A program made the position numbers and the translations under genes. This document shows positions 45,257 through 57,378 of a DNA stretch of 64,000 bases, one piece after another; position 1 is the first letter of the stretch; each line of letters starts with the position of its first letter. Under the pieces are notes generated by a model. It ran no database searches. It was given only the letters and a program-made list of their open reading frames with translations, and was not told the origin of the DNA. The DNA is from Mercurialis annua (Eukaryota > Streptophyta > Magnoliopsida > Malpighiales > Euphorbiaceae): contig NC_065576.1 of assembly GCF_937616625.2 (NCBI RefSeq), positions 48,046,128-48,110,127 of the forward strand, written 5' to 3'.

Positions 45257-45523
45257 GCAAGGGTCTGCAAAAACCGAATGCCGAATGGTCGCACCGAATC
45301 AAACCGGTAAATTTGGTTATGTTTCGTTTGTTGATATGATTTTTTTTCAACTTCTTGGTTCGGTTTTGAGAGTAACAAAGTTTTAGTTAATTTTTGGTAC
45401 AGACCAAATCATACCAGAAAATCAAACTGAACCGACTAGTCTGATTCGGTTCAGCTTAGAAAAACATATTTCTTATAAACTCGGTTCGATTTGGTTTGGT
45501 CAGAACCGGATGCACACCCCCTT
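45257..45523. mobile_element. hAT-like MITE remnant
   Basis: The left part GCAAGGGTCTGCAAAAACCG and right part GAACCGGATGCACACCCCC are roughly inverted, with TCGGTTC strings inside. No clean target duplication was found. Confidence 0.5.
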
Positions 45524-45835
45524 TAAATATAAGAGTAAGTCAAGTTAGAAAGATGTTTTGTTTTTTCATTTTAACATTTTGCAATCTTTAAGTATGTGCT
45601 TTTGATAATTGGGTGGACATTGGAGATGCAGACATCACATGTTCTTGTCTGTGTGGTCTGATTACCATAAAGAAGTGACTCGTGATCCAATGTTTTATTG
45701 GTTTGTGATTAAAAGTTGCAATAAAAACAACAACACACACTCTTAACTCCAAGCACTGGGGATGCAATATGGTTCTCTTGAATCTCAAACCTTGAAAGCG
45801 AACCATGTGCAAGATTGGTTTGATTATTATTTTTA

Positions 45836-46153
45836 GGGTTAATTACATATAAAATCACTATCTTTACACGAAATTGCAAAAATAACACGATCTTTAAAAC
45901 GTGGCAATTCAGGGCACCACCTTTCATTTCTTTTCAAAAACAACATGAGCACATTTTTAGTGACATTTTTGCTGACGTGGCATGACATGTGGCACTCACA
46001 TTGGGTGTCCAAGTCAACAAAATTTTATCTAAAAACGTACTCATGTTATTTTTGAAAATAAATGAAAGGTGATGCTCTGAATTGACACGTTTTAAAGGTC
46101 GTGTTATTTTTGAAAAATCGTGTAAAGGTGATGATTTTATATGTAATTAACCC
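45836..46153. mobile_element. Mutator-like MITE, exact 9-bp TSD
   Basis: Starts GGGTTAATTACATATAAAAT and ends ATTTTATATGTAATTAACCC, a perfect 20-bp inverted repeat. TTATTTTTA flanks both ends (45827-45835 and 46154-46162). The arms stay inverted inward, for example CACCACCTTTCATTTCTTTTC against GAAAATAAATGAAAGGTGATG by eye. Confidence 0.92.
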
Positions 46154-46162
46154 TTATTTTTA

Positions 46163-49115
46163 TGACCAACTCCTGCATCGTTATTGGCGTGACTAGCGGT
46201 TCGATAAATTTTTGGTTTTTATGGTTTTTTCCGGTTTAAAGAGGTTGTTTTCGGTTTCTAGGAAAAAATTGCACCAGTGTTTATACTTAATTTATGTATG
46301 CTTAGAAGCCTGTTGTGATTAACAATTAAGTAATGAGAGATTAAGGAGAAAAGATTAAGAGAGTGGAGATTATTACAAGGAGGATTGGACTGTTTAGTAT
46401 AATCATAAGTGCTTGTCTCATCAGTAATCATTCACCTAATAGACAAGCATTGGTGATACTCCGTCCCACTTGTCTCATTGAATTTCAAATCTCAAATGTT
46501 GTCTGTCATCATTCTTGCTTTCGAGAAAGGGTTCAACCGAGACGAACTAACTCGCAAGTTGCTCGGTATTGACGTGATAAGTACTTGAAATGGGATCGAG
46601 TCGAGCTCGTATTCGATACTCAAGTTAATTATCAAACTAAATTCATACATTAAAATACGTGGATGGATAAGCTCACGAGTTTAGTCAAATTTTAATTATT
46701 ATTATTTTTTGTATCTTTTACAATTATATACATATCTACAATCATACTCTTATTTTTAAATATTTTTACCGATAGTCTAGTTGAGTGCTCGAATTCGAAT
46801 TATTATTCTATTGAACTTGGTAGAGTTTCGACTCGATTACACCCCAACGTTCAAGCTAAAGAATTGCTCACTTTTGTTGATACATGCTGCCCCTTTATTG
46901 GGACTGTATTTTCTCAATCGGCTAATTTTTGCCATATATTCGGTATATAATAATGCATTGTTAAATGAGTGATATCTGTCTCTAAATATTTTACAAGATT
47001 AATATTTTATATTTTGAGATTGGATGATCCGTAAATATAAAATTCAAGTAAGCATTCATGCATTAATCAGCCAACCAGTAGCTGCCATGGCTGATTTAAA
47101 TGATAACTAGCTACCCACATGCTTTAGATTCTCATGGTTTTTCACTAAATAGTTTAATTTTCAGAGCTAATACCAAAATTCTATTGGTGACCAAATTAAC
47201 CGGCCTAACCGATGTTTTTTGGCCGGTTCTATTTTTGTTATAAATTTGAGTTTGGTCAATTCGGTTTTGATAAACAAAAATTTAGTTATTAGTCTGATTT
47301 GAAATTTGAATTATCCAAATTAGTCGAACCGACCAAATAAATTGAAAATTTAATTATATTTTTAAAATTTTACCTTATAAATTTGTCAATTTTAAGTTTT
47401 AACTGAACCGGCCTAAGTATCGACCTGCTTCATCTGATTTGGTTTAACTTTGATTTATTTATTCTGCCAGTTCGGTGTCGTTTAGAGTTTCACATTTGAC
47501 CGCTTTGATTTTCAACATTCAGTTGATCATTTATTTTGGTTTTAACCTAACCGACCACTTTCACCCTAACAAATTCTCCTTTTTAACATTTTGGAGACCT
47601 CAATTTTAAACTATTAACAAAGTGAGAATACCAATTAAACTCATTTTTTTACCTACTAAAGCAATTAGTTAAGAAGTTTAACCCCATTAGGTGTTAATTA
47701 ATTGCAGACCAAACAGTCATGTCATGCCAAAGAGAGATAACTTGAAACTTAATCTTGTGATTAATGAATAACAATTTAATAAACTCATGTCTTAATTTCT
47801 TAAATATCAACCTCTTATGTCACTTCTACCAATCAACTGAATGTTGTGAATTTGTAAATTGTGATACTCTGCCTAACATTTTGTTTTTATGATAACAAAT
47901 ACTCACTTTTCTGTTAGTTTTCAACTAGCTAAATAAGGAAATTATTTATTGTCTATCTAATTGCCATTTTGTTTTTGCCAAAATTACACAATACTTCATC
48001 TTTTCATTTTTTTTTGTTATGGTTCAAATTTTGAAAATCGTCAATTTTAAGTTTTAACCATTATTTTAGTTTCTGTTATAGCCATTTATTTAAATTAGAG
48101 TAGAAAAGAATTTCAAATATGTCTTTATGTTTGCAATTTTTGATGGTAAAAAGAATATAAAATAATATGAAAGGCATATTCAATTTCTTTTCACTCTAAT
48201 TGAAACTGAAAGTTGAGAAATTGACTAAAATTAATTTTTAAAAATTTGAGTCATAAATAAAAAAGTTGGAATGATGGGATATTTTTGAACGATCAAACCT
48301 TTCAAATATTACATTTTCCATATATACAATTATTCCCCAAAAATCTTACTTATAGCTTCATCAAATCATTTAGAACCGTCCATCTTCAATCCAATTCCGT
48401 TCCGTCATATTTATTAATTTGTCCATATACACAAAATCTAATGATAACAATATTTAATTCTATAAAAGAGTTTCAGATTCAATTCTTCCTTACCATTAAA
48501 ATAGTAAAAAAATAAACTCAAATGCAACCAACACTCAACACTTTACTAAATTTCCTCATTAATATTTTATAGTACTACTAGTCAACAAAAATTAAAAATA
48601 TAATTTATTATTTAAATTTATCTTAATGTACATCCCAACCCAAGTAAAAATAATTAAAAACAAAAGGTGGAATCTTTTTTTTCTACAGTCACCACTTACA
48701 TTATTGCCATATCCTTTTCTTTCTCTATCTCTCTGTCTGTATATGTAACTTTCACCAGCCAAACCATATAATATAATCTAAACCATTTAAATCCAAATTT
48801 TCTTGAGTTATATTTGTTCATAATTTATTTTTTCTCCACCATAAAAACCTGACCAGAACAAAATCAAAATCCACAAAAATCAAGTGGTCCTTGTCATTTT
48901 CATCATCTTCAATCACAACTGTTTTGCAAGAATGTTATCATTTTAATCCCCCAATCATCATCCAAATTTTCCACCTTAAAAAATCCTATGAATTTCCAAG
49001 AACTTTCTCATGATAAATACATTCATTTTGACCTTTTTTTAGTAACTTTCTCTTCAAGTAACCTATTCTTGAATTCTTCAGTGTCTTTTCTTGATTAAAC
49101 TGTACTAATTCTTGA
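46163..49115. other. Intergenic and ankyrin-gene 5' flank
   Basis: Scattered CGGTTT, AACCGGCC and GAACCGACC strings (46195-46260, 47180-47560) are remnants of hAT-like elements. From about 48660 to 49115 the sequence is pyrimidine-rich (TTTCTCTATCTCTCTGTCTG) and probably contains the promoter and leader of the ankyrin-repeat gene. No other gene seen. Confidence 0.4.
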
Positions 49116-51837
49116 ATGGCACCTTCATATTTTCCTCTGAGATGGGAGAGTACAGGAGACCAGTGGTGGTACGCTTCCCCGATCGATTTCGCAGCGGCTA
49201 ACGGTCACTATGACCTAGTCCGAGAGCTTCTTCACCTCGACACAAATCTTCTCATCAAGCTCACTTCCCTCCGTCGTATCCGCCGCCTCGAAACAGTCTG
49301 GGACGACGAAGAACAGCTCAATGATGTGGCAAACTGCCGTGCTCTAGTGGCTAAGAAACTGCTCTCAGAATGTGAGACAAAGAAGGGTTATAATACTCTG
49401 ATCAGAGCTGGTTACGGCGGTTGGTTGCTGTACACTGCTGCATCAGCTGGGGATTTGGAGTTTGTTAAGTCATTGCTGGAGAGAGATGCGAATCTGGTGT
49501 TTGGAGAAGGGGAGTATGGTGTTACTGATGTGTTATATGCTGCTGCTAGAAGTAAGAACTGTGAGGTTTTTCGGGTGCTGCTTAATTTGGCTATTGTTAG
49601 GGGCGGTTTTGAGGGTGATTTGGGTTTTAGGAAGGAGATGATGAGTAGAGGTGTTCATGGTGCTGCTAGAGGTGGGAATTTGGAGATTTTGAAGGAGTTG
49701 AGAGGGAATTGTGGTGATATGTTGGAGTATAGAGATGCTCAAGGCTCTACTGTTTTGCATAGTGCTGCTGGAAGAGGACAGGTTCAGGTATGGGGCTTAT
49801 CTTATCTTTTATATATGAAGTTTCAGCTCTTTTTATTAGTCTTAGAGACTATGTAGCTCGGAAACGGAAACGTTTGAAATGAGGTTTTCTTTATAAAAAC
49901 AGGTTGTAAATGTAGAGTTTCGGAGTTTATAGAAATGTTTATGGAAACGGAAATGAAATACTATAATGTCGGATTTGAGAAGTTTTCGTGCAACATTGCT
50001 TAGAGGGCGAGCCTTGACATGGCTGTAAATTGTGGATACCAAAAATGGTGAAATGATAACTTTTTACAAGAATAGGCTATAAAATCTGGAGTTTCAGGGT
50101 TTTCAAAGCGTTTATGGTAAGGAAAATGAAACGTCCGAAATATATAGGATTTGATAACTTTCCGTGCAACATAGCTTAGAGGTTGAGCCTAGGTGTGGCT
50201 GTAAAATTGCTCCTTGCAGTGACCTTGTAGATCATGGATTCGAGCCGTGAAAATAGCCTCTAGGCAAAATGCAGGGGAAGGCTGCATACCAATGTGCCCC
50301 CTTCCCGCTATCCCAGCAATAGCCCGGAGCATTTCGTGCAGCGGGTGAACCCATATAGTTCTTATATTGCTAGTAATAGATCGATGGCAGTCTCTTGAAA
50401 CTTATGCACAGAAACTTCTCGAGTCTTACGTTTCAAGAAGAAAATCTTATGAACTCCAAAACTCTATATTTAAAACCTATTCTTGTAAAAAGATCACTCC
50501 ACAGTTTTCCATTTCCGCATTTCCTTTTCCGTGTTAAACTTCTTTGATTATAGATTTCATGACATGTGTATGGAAGGGAATAAAGCTCTGCTGATTGATG
50601 CTATCATTTTCAGGTAGTAAAGGATCTAATAGCATCCCTTGATTTGGTCACCTCCACTGATTATCAGGGAAACACAGCATTGCATATAGCTGCTTACAGA
50701 GGCTATTTAGCTGTTGCAGAAATTCTGATAGAAGCAGCTCCATCATTAGCCTCTCAAACCAACAACTATGGAGACACTTTTCTTCACATGGCATTATCAG
50801 GTTTCCGAGCCCCCGGTTTTCGACGAGTAGATAAGCAGATTGAGCTTGTGAAGCAATTGGTAAGTGGAAAAATTGTTAACATCCAAGAAATCATCAATGT
50901 CAGGAACAAAAATGGAAGAACAGCTCTTCACATGGCTGTAATTGAGACTGTTCAATCTTATAATCTTGCGGAACTTCTCATGAAAGTTCCGACAATCGAT
51001 CTAAACATTTCTGATGTTTACGGAATGACCCCGTTGGATCTGCTAAAGCAACGGCCGAGATCAGCAACTTCTGAAATTTTGATCAAACAGTTGATTTCTG
51101 CAGGAGGAGTCTGCAATTGTCAGGATCAGGATCAAAATAATATGGCTAGAAATGGTAATGCTTTACATTTAAGAGGGCAGGGCATAGGTATGAGCCCCGG
51201 AACTTCGTTTCGAGTTTCTGATTCTGAAATATTCTTGTACACTGGAGTGGAAAATGAAACTGATGTCAGCTGTGAGATAACAAGTGTAGATTACAACACA
51301 ACACCAAGTTCTGTGAATGGTAAATACTCAGGTTCCGTAAACAACGCAGGAACGCGGCTAAAGTCGTTTCTGCAATGGCCACGGAAGAATAAAGAGAAGA
51401 AATCTGAGATGACAGATGATGATTCTTTGACCTCATTTCAACTATCTCGAAACTTGGAAGATCGTCCGATACCTCTCAGGCAGAGATTTTCAGAACTATC
51501 ACCAGAATCGCGTGTTTCGAACAATAAAAGAATGTTTTCTTTCAGGAGTAGTCTTCCAAGTCCATTGACCAGGAAGAAATTTACAGCAGGACTAACACAC
51601 GGTGTGATTCGGGCACGGTCAGGCGAATCGCCTTCGACTTCTAGTCCGTTATCAGTATCTTCCCTGGCTTCCCCTGCATCAATTGAGAAGAAGAGGGACA
51701 GACAATTTTCTTTTAACAAGAAAATGATGAACAAGTATTTATGTTTTGGTGCACAAGGACTGCCTGTGGATCATAATTCTATGAGCTATGCACATCAAAA
51801 TCAAAGTTATAAGCATTCTGCTTCTATGGTGGCATGA
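49116..51837 (+). CDS. Ankyrin-repeat family protein, function unknown
   Basis: Two exons, 49116-49787 and 50614-51837, GT-AG and in frame, giving 631 residues. It starts MAPSYFPLRWESTGDQWWYA at a good-context ATG. The first 350 residues or so contain ankyrin repeats. Clear ones are SPIDFAAANGHYDLVRELL, GWLLYTAASAGDLEFVKSLL, STVLHSAAGRGQ followed by VVKDLIA, GNTALHIAAYRGYLAVAEIL, GDTFLHMALSG and GRTALHMAVIET. The C-terminal 250 residues are low-complexity, Ser/Pro/Arg-rich and poorly ordered, with SPSTSSPLSVSSLASPAS and basic clusters. No transmembrane PGG domain is present, so it is not an ACD6/ITN1-type membrane ankyrin. It looks like a conserved plant-specific ankyrin family without an assigned role. 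The intron carries MITE-derived repeats and a SINE. Confidence 0.9.
49850..50182 (+). repeat. Tandem MITE copies in the ankyrin-gene intron
   Basis: The first copy, about 49850-49998, starts CTATGTAGCTCGGAAACGG and ends TTTTCGTGCAACATTG. The flanks CTTAGAGA and CTTAGAGG match at 7 of 8. A second, diverged copy with its flank follows at about 50040-50182 and ends TTTCCGTGCAACATAGCTTAG. Confidence 0.65.
50183..50353 (+). mobile_element. Au-type SINE in the ankyrin-gene intron
   Basis: GGCTGTAAAATTGCTCC (A-box side), GACCTTGTAGATCATGGATTC with B box GGATTCGAGCC at about 50237-50247, then AGCCTCTAGGCAAAATGCAG, GGAAGGCTGCATACC and CCCCCTTCCCG. This order is recognisable as the widespread plant Au SINE. 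The 3' end is degenerate (CAGCGGGTGAACC). Confidence 0.82.
50395..50545 (-). repeat. Inverted MITE copy in the ankyrin-gene intron
   Basis: Read on the minus strand this resembles the 49850-50182 units: AACACGGAAAAGGAAATGCG, then an approximately 25-bp match to the TTTACAAGAATAGGCTATAAA region, then ACTCGAGAAGTTTCTGTGC. Its orientation is opposite to the two upstream copies, so the intron contains inverted repeats. Confidence 0.55.
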
Positions 51838-54274
51838 ATTTTTTTGATCATTATGGTGGCCTGAATTTAATAGCAGTTTTTTTTTTCTTCAAGTAAGTCA
51901 ACTTTTCTTTTTTTGTTTTATGTAGTATTTTGCTTGTAGTAATTAGCTACTTAAAGAGTATACTTTATACTTGGAGATCAATATTAGATAACTGTAAATA
52001 CATTTATTATCAGTAGTATTGGTGATGCAAATCTAATAATAAAAAAAGGCTTAATGTCTCAAAGGACATCTACCTTTTAGCATATTTTCAATTACATCTT
52101 AATCTTGTAAAATCGTCAATTGTACCTAAATGTACACCTTTGAAGTTTAATTGTACATTTGAGCATTAAATTGACCTCTTTTTCATTCGGAATTCTTTTA
52201 AATAAATCCTTCATGTTTAGCATATATTCTAAATAGATTTTAATACTATAAATAGTACAAAAAAACCTTCTTCCTTGTAAATTTAAAAAATAAAAATATA
52301 TAATAATTTTTTTATTTAATATAAATTAATAGTATTAATATTTTCATATTCATTTCGATAGTTGAACGCCTCCCATTTTTCCGCCGCTCTCCCCCAACTC
52401 CGACACCGCCTTTTAGTCCGCGTGTTCATCTTCATCAAAACGAACTTGATATTGATTTGTTTTGAAAAGACAAACCACATTTGTATTCAACCCAATCTGA
52501 ATCGTCTTTCATATGATTAATTATACTTTTTGCAGGTGCGATTAATTTAACCAAAGCTTTTGAAATTAGTAATTTAGCGATATATATATTTCAACTTAAG
52601 TCGTTAATTTCATTAATTGTATCCTAATTTTAATGAGTATATTTCGATTGAAAAGAGATTAGTTTTGGTTAAAACTGAAGAAATCTCAAAAAAATTGACT
52701 TTTTCTTTAAACGAACATATCTTTAAATTGAATAAATTGCTATAATTAAAAGTTAAAATGCAAAACTTATTAAAATTGGCGCTTTGAATGTTTTGGTTAG
52801 AATTCATCACAATAAAAAATATTTGCTTTCTTTAAAAATATTAGTCGACGTTAGAAAAATGTTGATTGAAGAAATAAAAATTTAATCTATATATTTTGCT
52901 TTGGCTCGGTTTGAAACAAATGAATATTTCTACTGGTATGAAAAACACAAGAAATTAGATTTTTTTTCAAATTCATTTCAATTTGAGAGGTTAACTTCAA
53001 TGGATTTACACTATATTTTTTTATAAAATGAATAATGTAAATAAAAAAATCAATTTTAGTTAAATTAATTTATACCATTTGGTTTATAAAGAATAATATA
53101 GATCCGTGGGAAGCGGAAGATCCATTTAGGATAAAAAACAATTTGATGTCTTTGCAGTGGGAGATTCTAGCAAACTGGTTGCCCCACTAATTTCTTTTTC
53201 AATTATTTGATTAATTAATGAGGTCAATACTAATTAATTAATTAATTTAATTTATATTTGTAATTTTCGTATCAATTTAAATACAAATTTTTTATGTTAG
53301 ACTAAATTAAAAATAAATAAATTTTGTTTATTTTAACTTATGCTTAATTATTTTACTGTACTTTATTCAAAATAAAAAAATATTCAGTTTTACTTAATAG
53401 TATAAAAGTAATATTTTTATTAGTACTTATTATTTAATTTTAAACAATAAAACTTATCTAACTCTTTGAAATATTAAAAAAATACTATAGATGGCATTTT
53501 TTCATATAGATTGAAAATATAATATTTAATAATTAAGTATTAATTAAAAATAAAGTATAAATTTTACATAATATTATTGTAAGTAAAATAGAATAATAAA
53601 TATAAGTTAACATGTAAAAAAAGGTATACATAAAATCTAAATTTTTTTATATAATACAAACATTGTTCATATTCAAATTCATATTGATAAAATTATAAAT
53701 AATATATAATATTGGTTAATTACTAAATAATTTGGGTTGAAATTCTGCCACATAAAAGTTTGCAGAAATGGCGGCGGGAATTTTATTTTTCTTAATGAAA
53801 TTTGTTGAAACAATGTTTAACCTTGTTTTACAGATGTCTTACATTTCAGAAGATTTCAATGAATTAGTGAATGAGAATCAATAATGAAAGATTCAACCTC
53901 CTACAGAATCTCCAACAACTGATCCAGTTAGTTTTAGTTTAATTTTACACAATTTATTACCAAAAATACCCATCCTTAGCCACCTTACAATGCCCTACAT
54001 ACCAATCATTATTATGACAAATCTGTAATTTCATAGATTATATTTAAACCTAGTTAAAACAGATCTAAGATAGTTTCAAACTCACTTGAGAAATATTAGT
54101 AAAAACCACCACCTGTCTAATTACCGTCCTTAATTGAATCGAAATAGTAATTATGTAATGTTATGATCCATTTGAATCTTTATCTATAAATATATCTAAT
54201 TTATTACTAGTCTTTACCAAATCTTCTTGCTTGCTTGTAAAACAAGAAAGTAATTATACTACTTATATTTAAGT
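51838..54274. other. Intergenic between ankyrin and LHT genes
   Basis: The left part is the 3' UTR of the ankyrin gene. GGCTTAATGTCTCAAAGGAC (about 52048) followed by TCAATTGTACC begins a half Mutator-like MITE whose right arm is missing. The remainder is very AT-rich, with no gene recognised. TATAAATA at 54185-54192 is the likely TATA box of the LHT gene. Confidence 0.45.
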
Positions 54275-57200
54275 ATGACGAATGGTGAAGACGTCGATGC
54301 TGCGGCCAAACAGAAGGCGATCGATGATTGGCTTCCGATCACTTCTTCGAGGAATGCGAAATGGTGGTATTCGGCTTTTCACAATGTCACTGCCATGGTT
54401 GGTGCTGGTGTTCTTAGCCTACCGTACGCCATGGCTGCGCTCGGATGGTATATATATATATATATATATAAATGTCTTCGCTTCTTTTATCTTAAAGAAA
54501 ACTCGAAAAATGACTTATAAGTAGCGCAGACCCCTTCGAATATGAACATTTCTTGTTTTTGGTTTGTTGGCAGGGGTCCCGGTGTAGTTATACTAGTTTT
54601 GTCATGGATCATCACTCTCTACACTCTTTGGCAAATGGTCGAAATGCACGAAATGGTGCCCGGTAAGCGGTTCGATCGATACCATGAATTAGGGCAACAT
54701 GCCTTCGGAAAGAAGTTAGGGTTATGGATTGTGGTTCCGCAGCAACTGGTTGTAGAAGTTGGTGTGAACATTGTTTACATGGTTACTGGAGGCAAATCAT
54801 TGAAGAAATTCCATGATTTGGTTTGCCCTAATTGCACACCAATAAAAACTACCTATTTTATCATGATCTTTGCTTCTGTTCACTTTCTTCTCGCCCATCT
54901 TCCAAATTTCAACTCCATTACTGTGGTCTCCCTTGCAGCCGCTGTCATGTCCTTGAGGTAAGTCATTAGTACGAAGAACCATTCCCTCGTCGAAATCCGT
55001 TCGCCATTTATTTATAAAAAATTAAGTATTAGATTTAATTACGAGGGTACTTAACTATACGGAAACTGCAAAATAGATACCGATCAATCAGCGAAACGTT
55101 ACAAAAGAGAAACTTCCAGCCACATGTTAAATGGTTGGGAGTCCTCCTTTTAAAATATTTTGCTAAACTCAGTATCAATTTTGTAATGAAAAATTATTCA
55201 TTTTGAAACTTTCACATTGTTCAATGTCTTCCCTAATTTAATACCCTCATTAGTAACGATAATATCTATGTTGCACGAAAACAGAAAACTCTGAAATAAA
55301 AAACAGTACTTTTTTATAAGAATATATGAGTCAAAATATTTCAAAGATTATCAAATTATATTGTTTTTTTATTTACAAAACCATTACTCGCTTTCAAATT
55401 TTTATATTTTGATAACTATAGTTTAATTTTTTTAGCAACGGCAGGTCGCTAAATGATTTTTGATAAATTTATATTTACACAGATGGAGATTTAACAATTG
55501 TTATATTTTATTGGCTTAATTACTTAAAAACCACCCACCTTGAACTTTTTTTTCGTTTATACCCTGATCTAGGAAAAAATTCATTTATATCCTGACGTAT
55601 GTGTTTATGTTTCACCTCTACCCCGAAACACTAAATTAACTCTTTTTATTTAAAAAAAAGGTTTAAAATAGTCCTTCATTTAGAGAAAAATTCATTTCTA
55701 ATTAAATTCTAATTAGCTTAGGTTAAAAATGAAGAACTATTTTAAACTATTTTTTAATGAAAAGAGGTTAATTTAGTGCCTCGGGTAGAGGTGAAACATA
55801 AATACATACGTGAGGGTATAAATGAATTTTTTCCTAGGTCAGGATATAAATGAAAAAAAAGTTCAAGGTGAGTGGTTTTTAAGTAATTAAGCCTATTTTA
55901 TTTACTTTATGATTATTAAACTATGCTCTTATTTGAAAACGAATATTGACTTTTAAACGGTATAAAAAAATCAGAGATATATATTTCTCCGTCAATAATC
56001 TCTTGGCGACATGCCGTTGTAGTTTGATAAGCATAAATTATTTTAATCCAAGAGTATATATAAAATTTTAAAAGCGTTTTCAAAACAAATCGCCTAAAAT
56101 TGCACGACTTAACAAGTTTCCGTGCAACATTGGTGGAATTAGAAAATCCGCCCTGTCCGTTTCACATTTTCATCATTAAAAAATTGATTATGACAATACG
56201 CTTTTCGTTTTTTTCGTTTTTAATTGAATATAAATTACAGTTACTCAACAATTGCTTGGGCATCTACTCTGCATAAGGGAGTTATTCCGAATGTAGATTA
56301 CAGTTACAAAGCAAGCACTCCAGTAGGCAAATTTTTTCATTTCCTGAGTGCATTAGGTGAGGTAGCTTTTGCATATGCCGGTCATAATGTGGTCTTAGAG
56401 ATTCAGGCAACAATTCCTTCTACTCCTGAAGTACCTTCCAAGAAACCGATGTGGAAAGGCGTCGTTGTCGCCTATATCATCGTCGCGGTTTGCTATTTTC
56501 CGGTCGCGATGATCGGGTATTGGTACCTCGGTAACACGGTGGAAGATAACATTCTCATCTCATTGGAAAAACCAGTCTGGCTTGTAGCTATTGCTAACAT
56601 GTTTGTTGTAATTCATGTCATTGGAAGCTATCAGGTTACGCTTTTATTAAAATTCCAAGCTCGGTTTTCACTTATTATTTTCGAGTTATTTGCAATGCAA
56701 TGGATTTAGTGACATTGTTATTGTTTAAATTGTGGAGAAATATGCAGATTTACGCTATGCCGGTATTCGACATGCTGGAGACTGTTTTGGTGAAGAAATT
56801 GAATTTTGCGCCTTCTAGGATGCTTCGATTCATTACTCGAACTCTCTATGTTGGTATGTTCCTGCTATAACTTTGCTACCATTAGCAATGCCGAATAGAT
56901 TTTAATTGTTCCGAAAATTGCAGCATTCACAATGTTTGTTGCGATATGCATTCCTTTCTTCGGAGGATTGCTTGGATTTTTCGGAGGATTTGCTTTCGCC
57001 CCGACTACATACTATGTAAGTACTAATAACATACGCATTCTCACACTTCCAAAATTCGCAAAACGTTCTTATCACTATATAATATTGCTTGTTAGTAAAC
57101 ATCATATATCTAATTAATAATTCTTGATCAGCTTCCTTGTATTATTTGGCTTGCGATTCGCAAACCTAAGAAATTCGGCTTATCTTGGACTATAAACTGG

Positions 57201-57378
57201 GTATGTAAACTCCGACCAATTTAATTAATATGAGAATACCAATCAGACCACTGACATATGTTTTATTAACGCGATGCAGATATGCATTGTGTTTGGCGCT
57301 GCGTTGACAATATTAGCGCCCATCGGCGGCCTAAGGCAGATCATCATTGAAGCCAAGGACTATGAATTCTTCTCATGA
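54275..57378 (+). CDS. Lysine histidine transporter-like amino acid permease (LHT1/LHT2 type)
   Basis: Seven exons: 54275-54447, 54574-54957, 56241-56634, 56748-56853, 56924-57015, 57132-57200 and 57280-57378. All are GT-AG and in frame and give 438 residues, normal for LHT proteins. It belongs to the AAAP superfamily of proton-coupled amino acid permeases with about 10-11 membrane spans. Diagnostic blocks are [76 protein letters not shown] and [19 protein letters not shown], and it ends [20 protein letters not shown]. Family knowledge: LHT1 and LHT2 are plasma-membrane importers of a broad range of amino acids. The intron 1 donor is immediately followed by a TA microsatellite. Intron 2 is enlarged by a MITE with a nested Mutator-like element. 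A broken tandem copy follows. Confidence 0.95.
54450..54470. repeat. (TA)n microsatellite at the LHT intron 1 donor
   Basis: The intron starts GTATATATAT and continues as about ten TA units. The corresponding point in the downstream copy is where its homology begins. Confidence 0.9.
55268..56134. mobile_element. hAT-like MITE in LHT intron 2, with nested element
   Basis: The left end TATGTTGCACGAAAACAG and right end GTTTCCGTGCAACATTGG are inverted copies of the GTGCAACATAG-type terminus seen in several introns here. The middle holds the Mutator-like element at 55513. The downstream copy keeps both ends (about 58525 and 59250). Confidence 0.6.
55513..55893. mobile_element. Mutator-like MITE, exact 9-bp TSD and an empty site in the paralogue
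   Basis: Starts GGCTTAATTACTTAAAAACC and ends GGTTTTTAAGTAATTAAGCC. TATTTTATT flanks both ends (55504-55512 and 55894-55902). The duplicated copy has a single TATTTTATT at 58739-58747 in the same surroundings and no element, so the insertion and its target duplication are confirmed within the window. Confidence 0.95.

Noticed and set aside
54450..54520. Read-through of LHT exon 1 into a YIYIYIY tail
   Set aside because: This is translation of the TA microsatellite after the donor site; splicing to 54574 restores the conserved protein.
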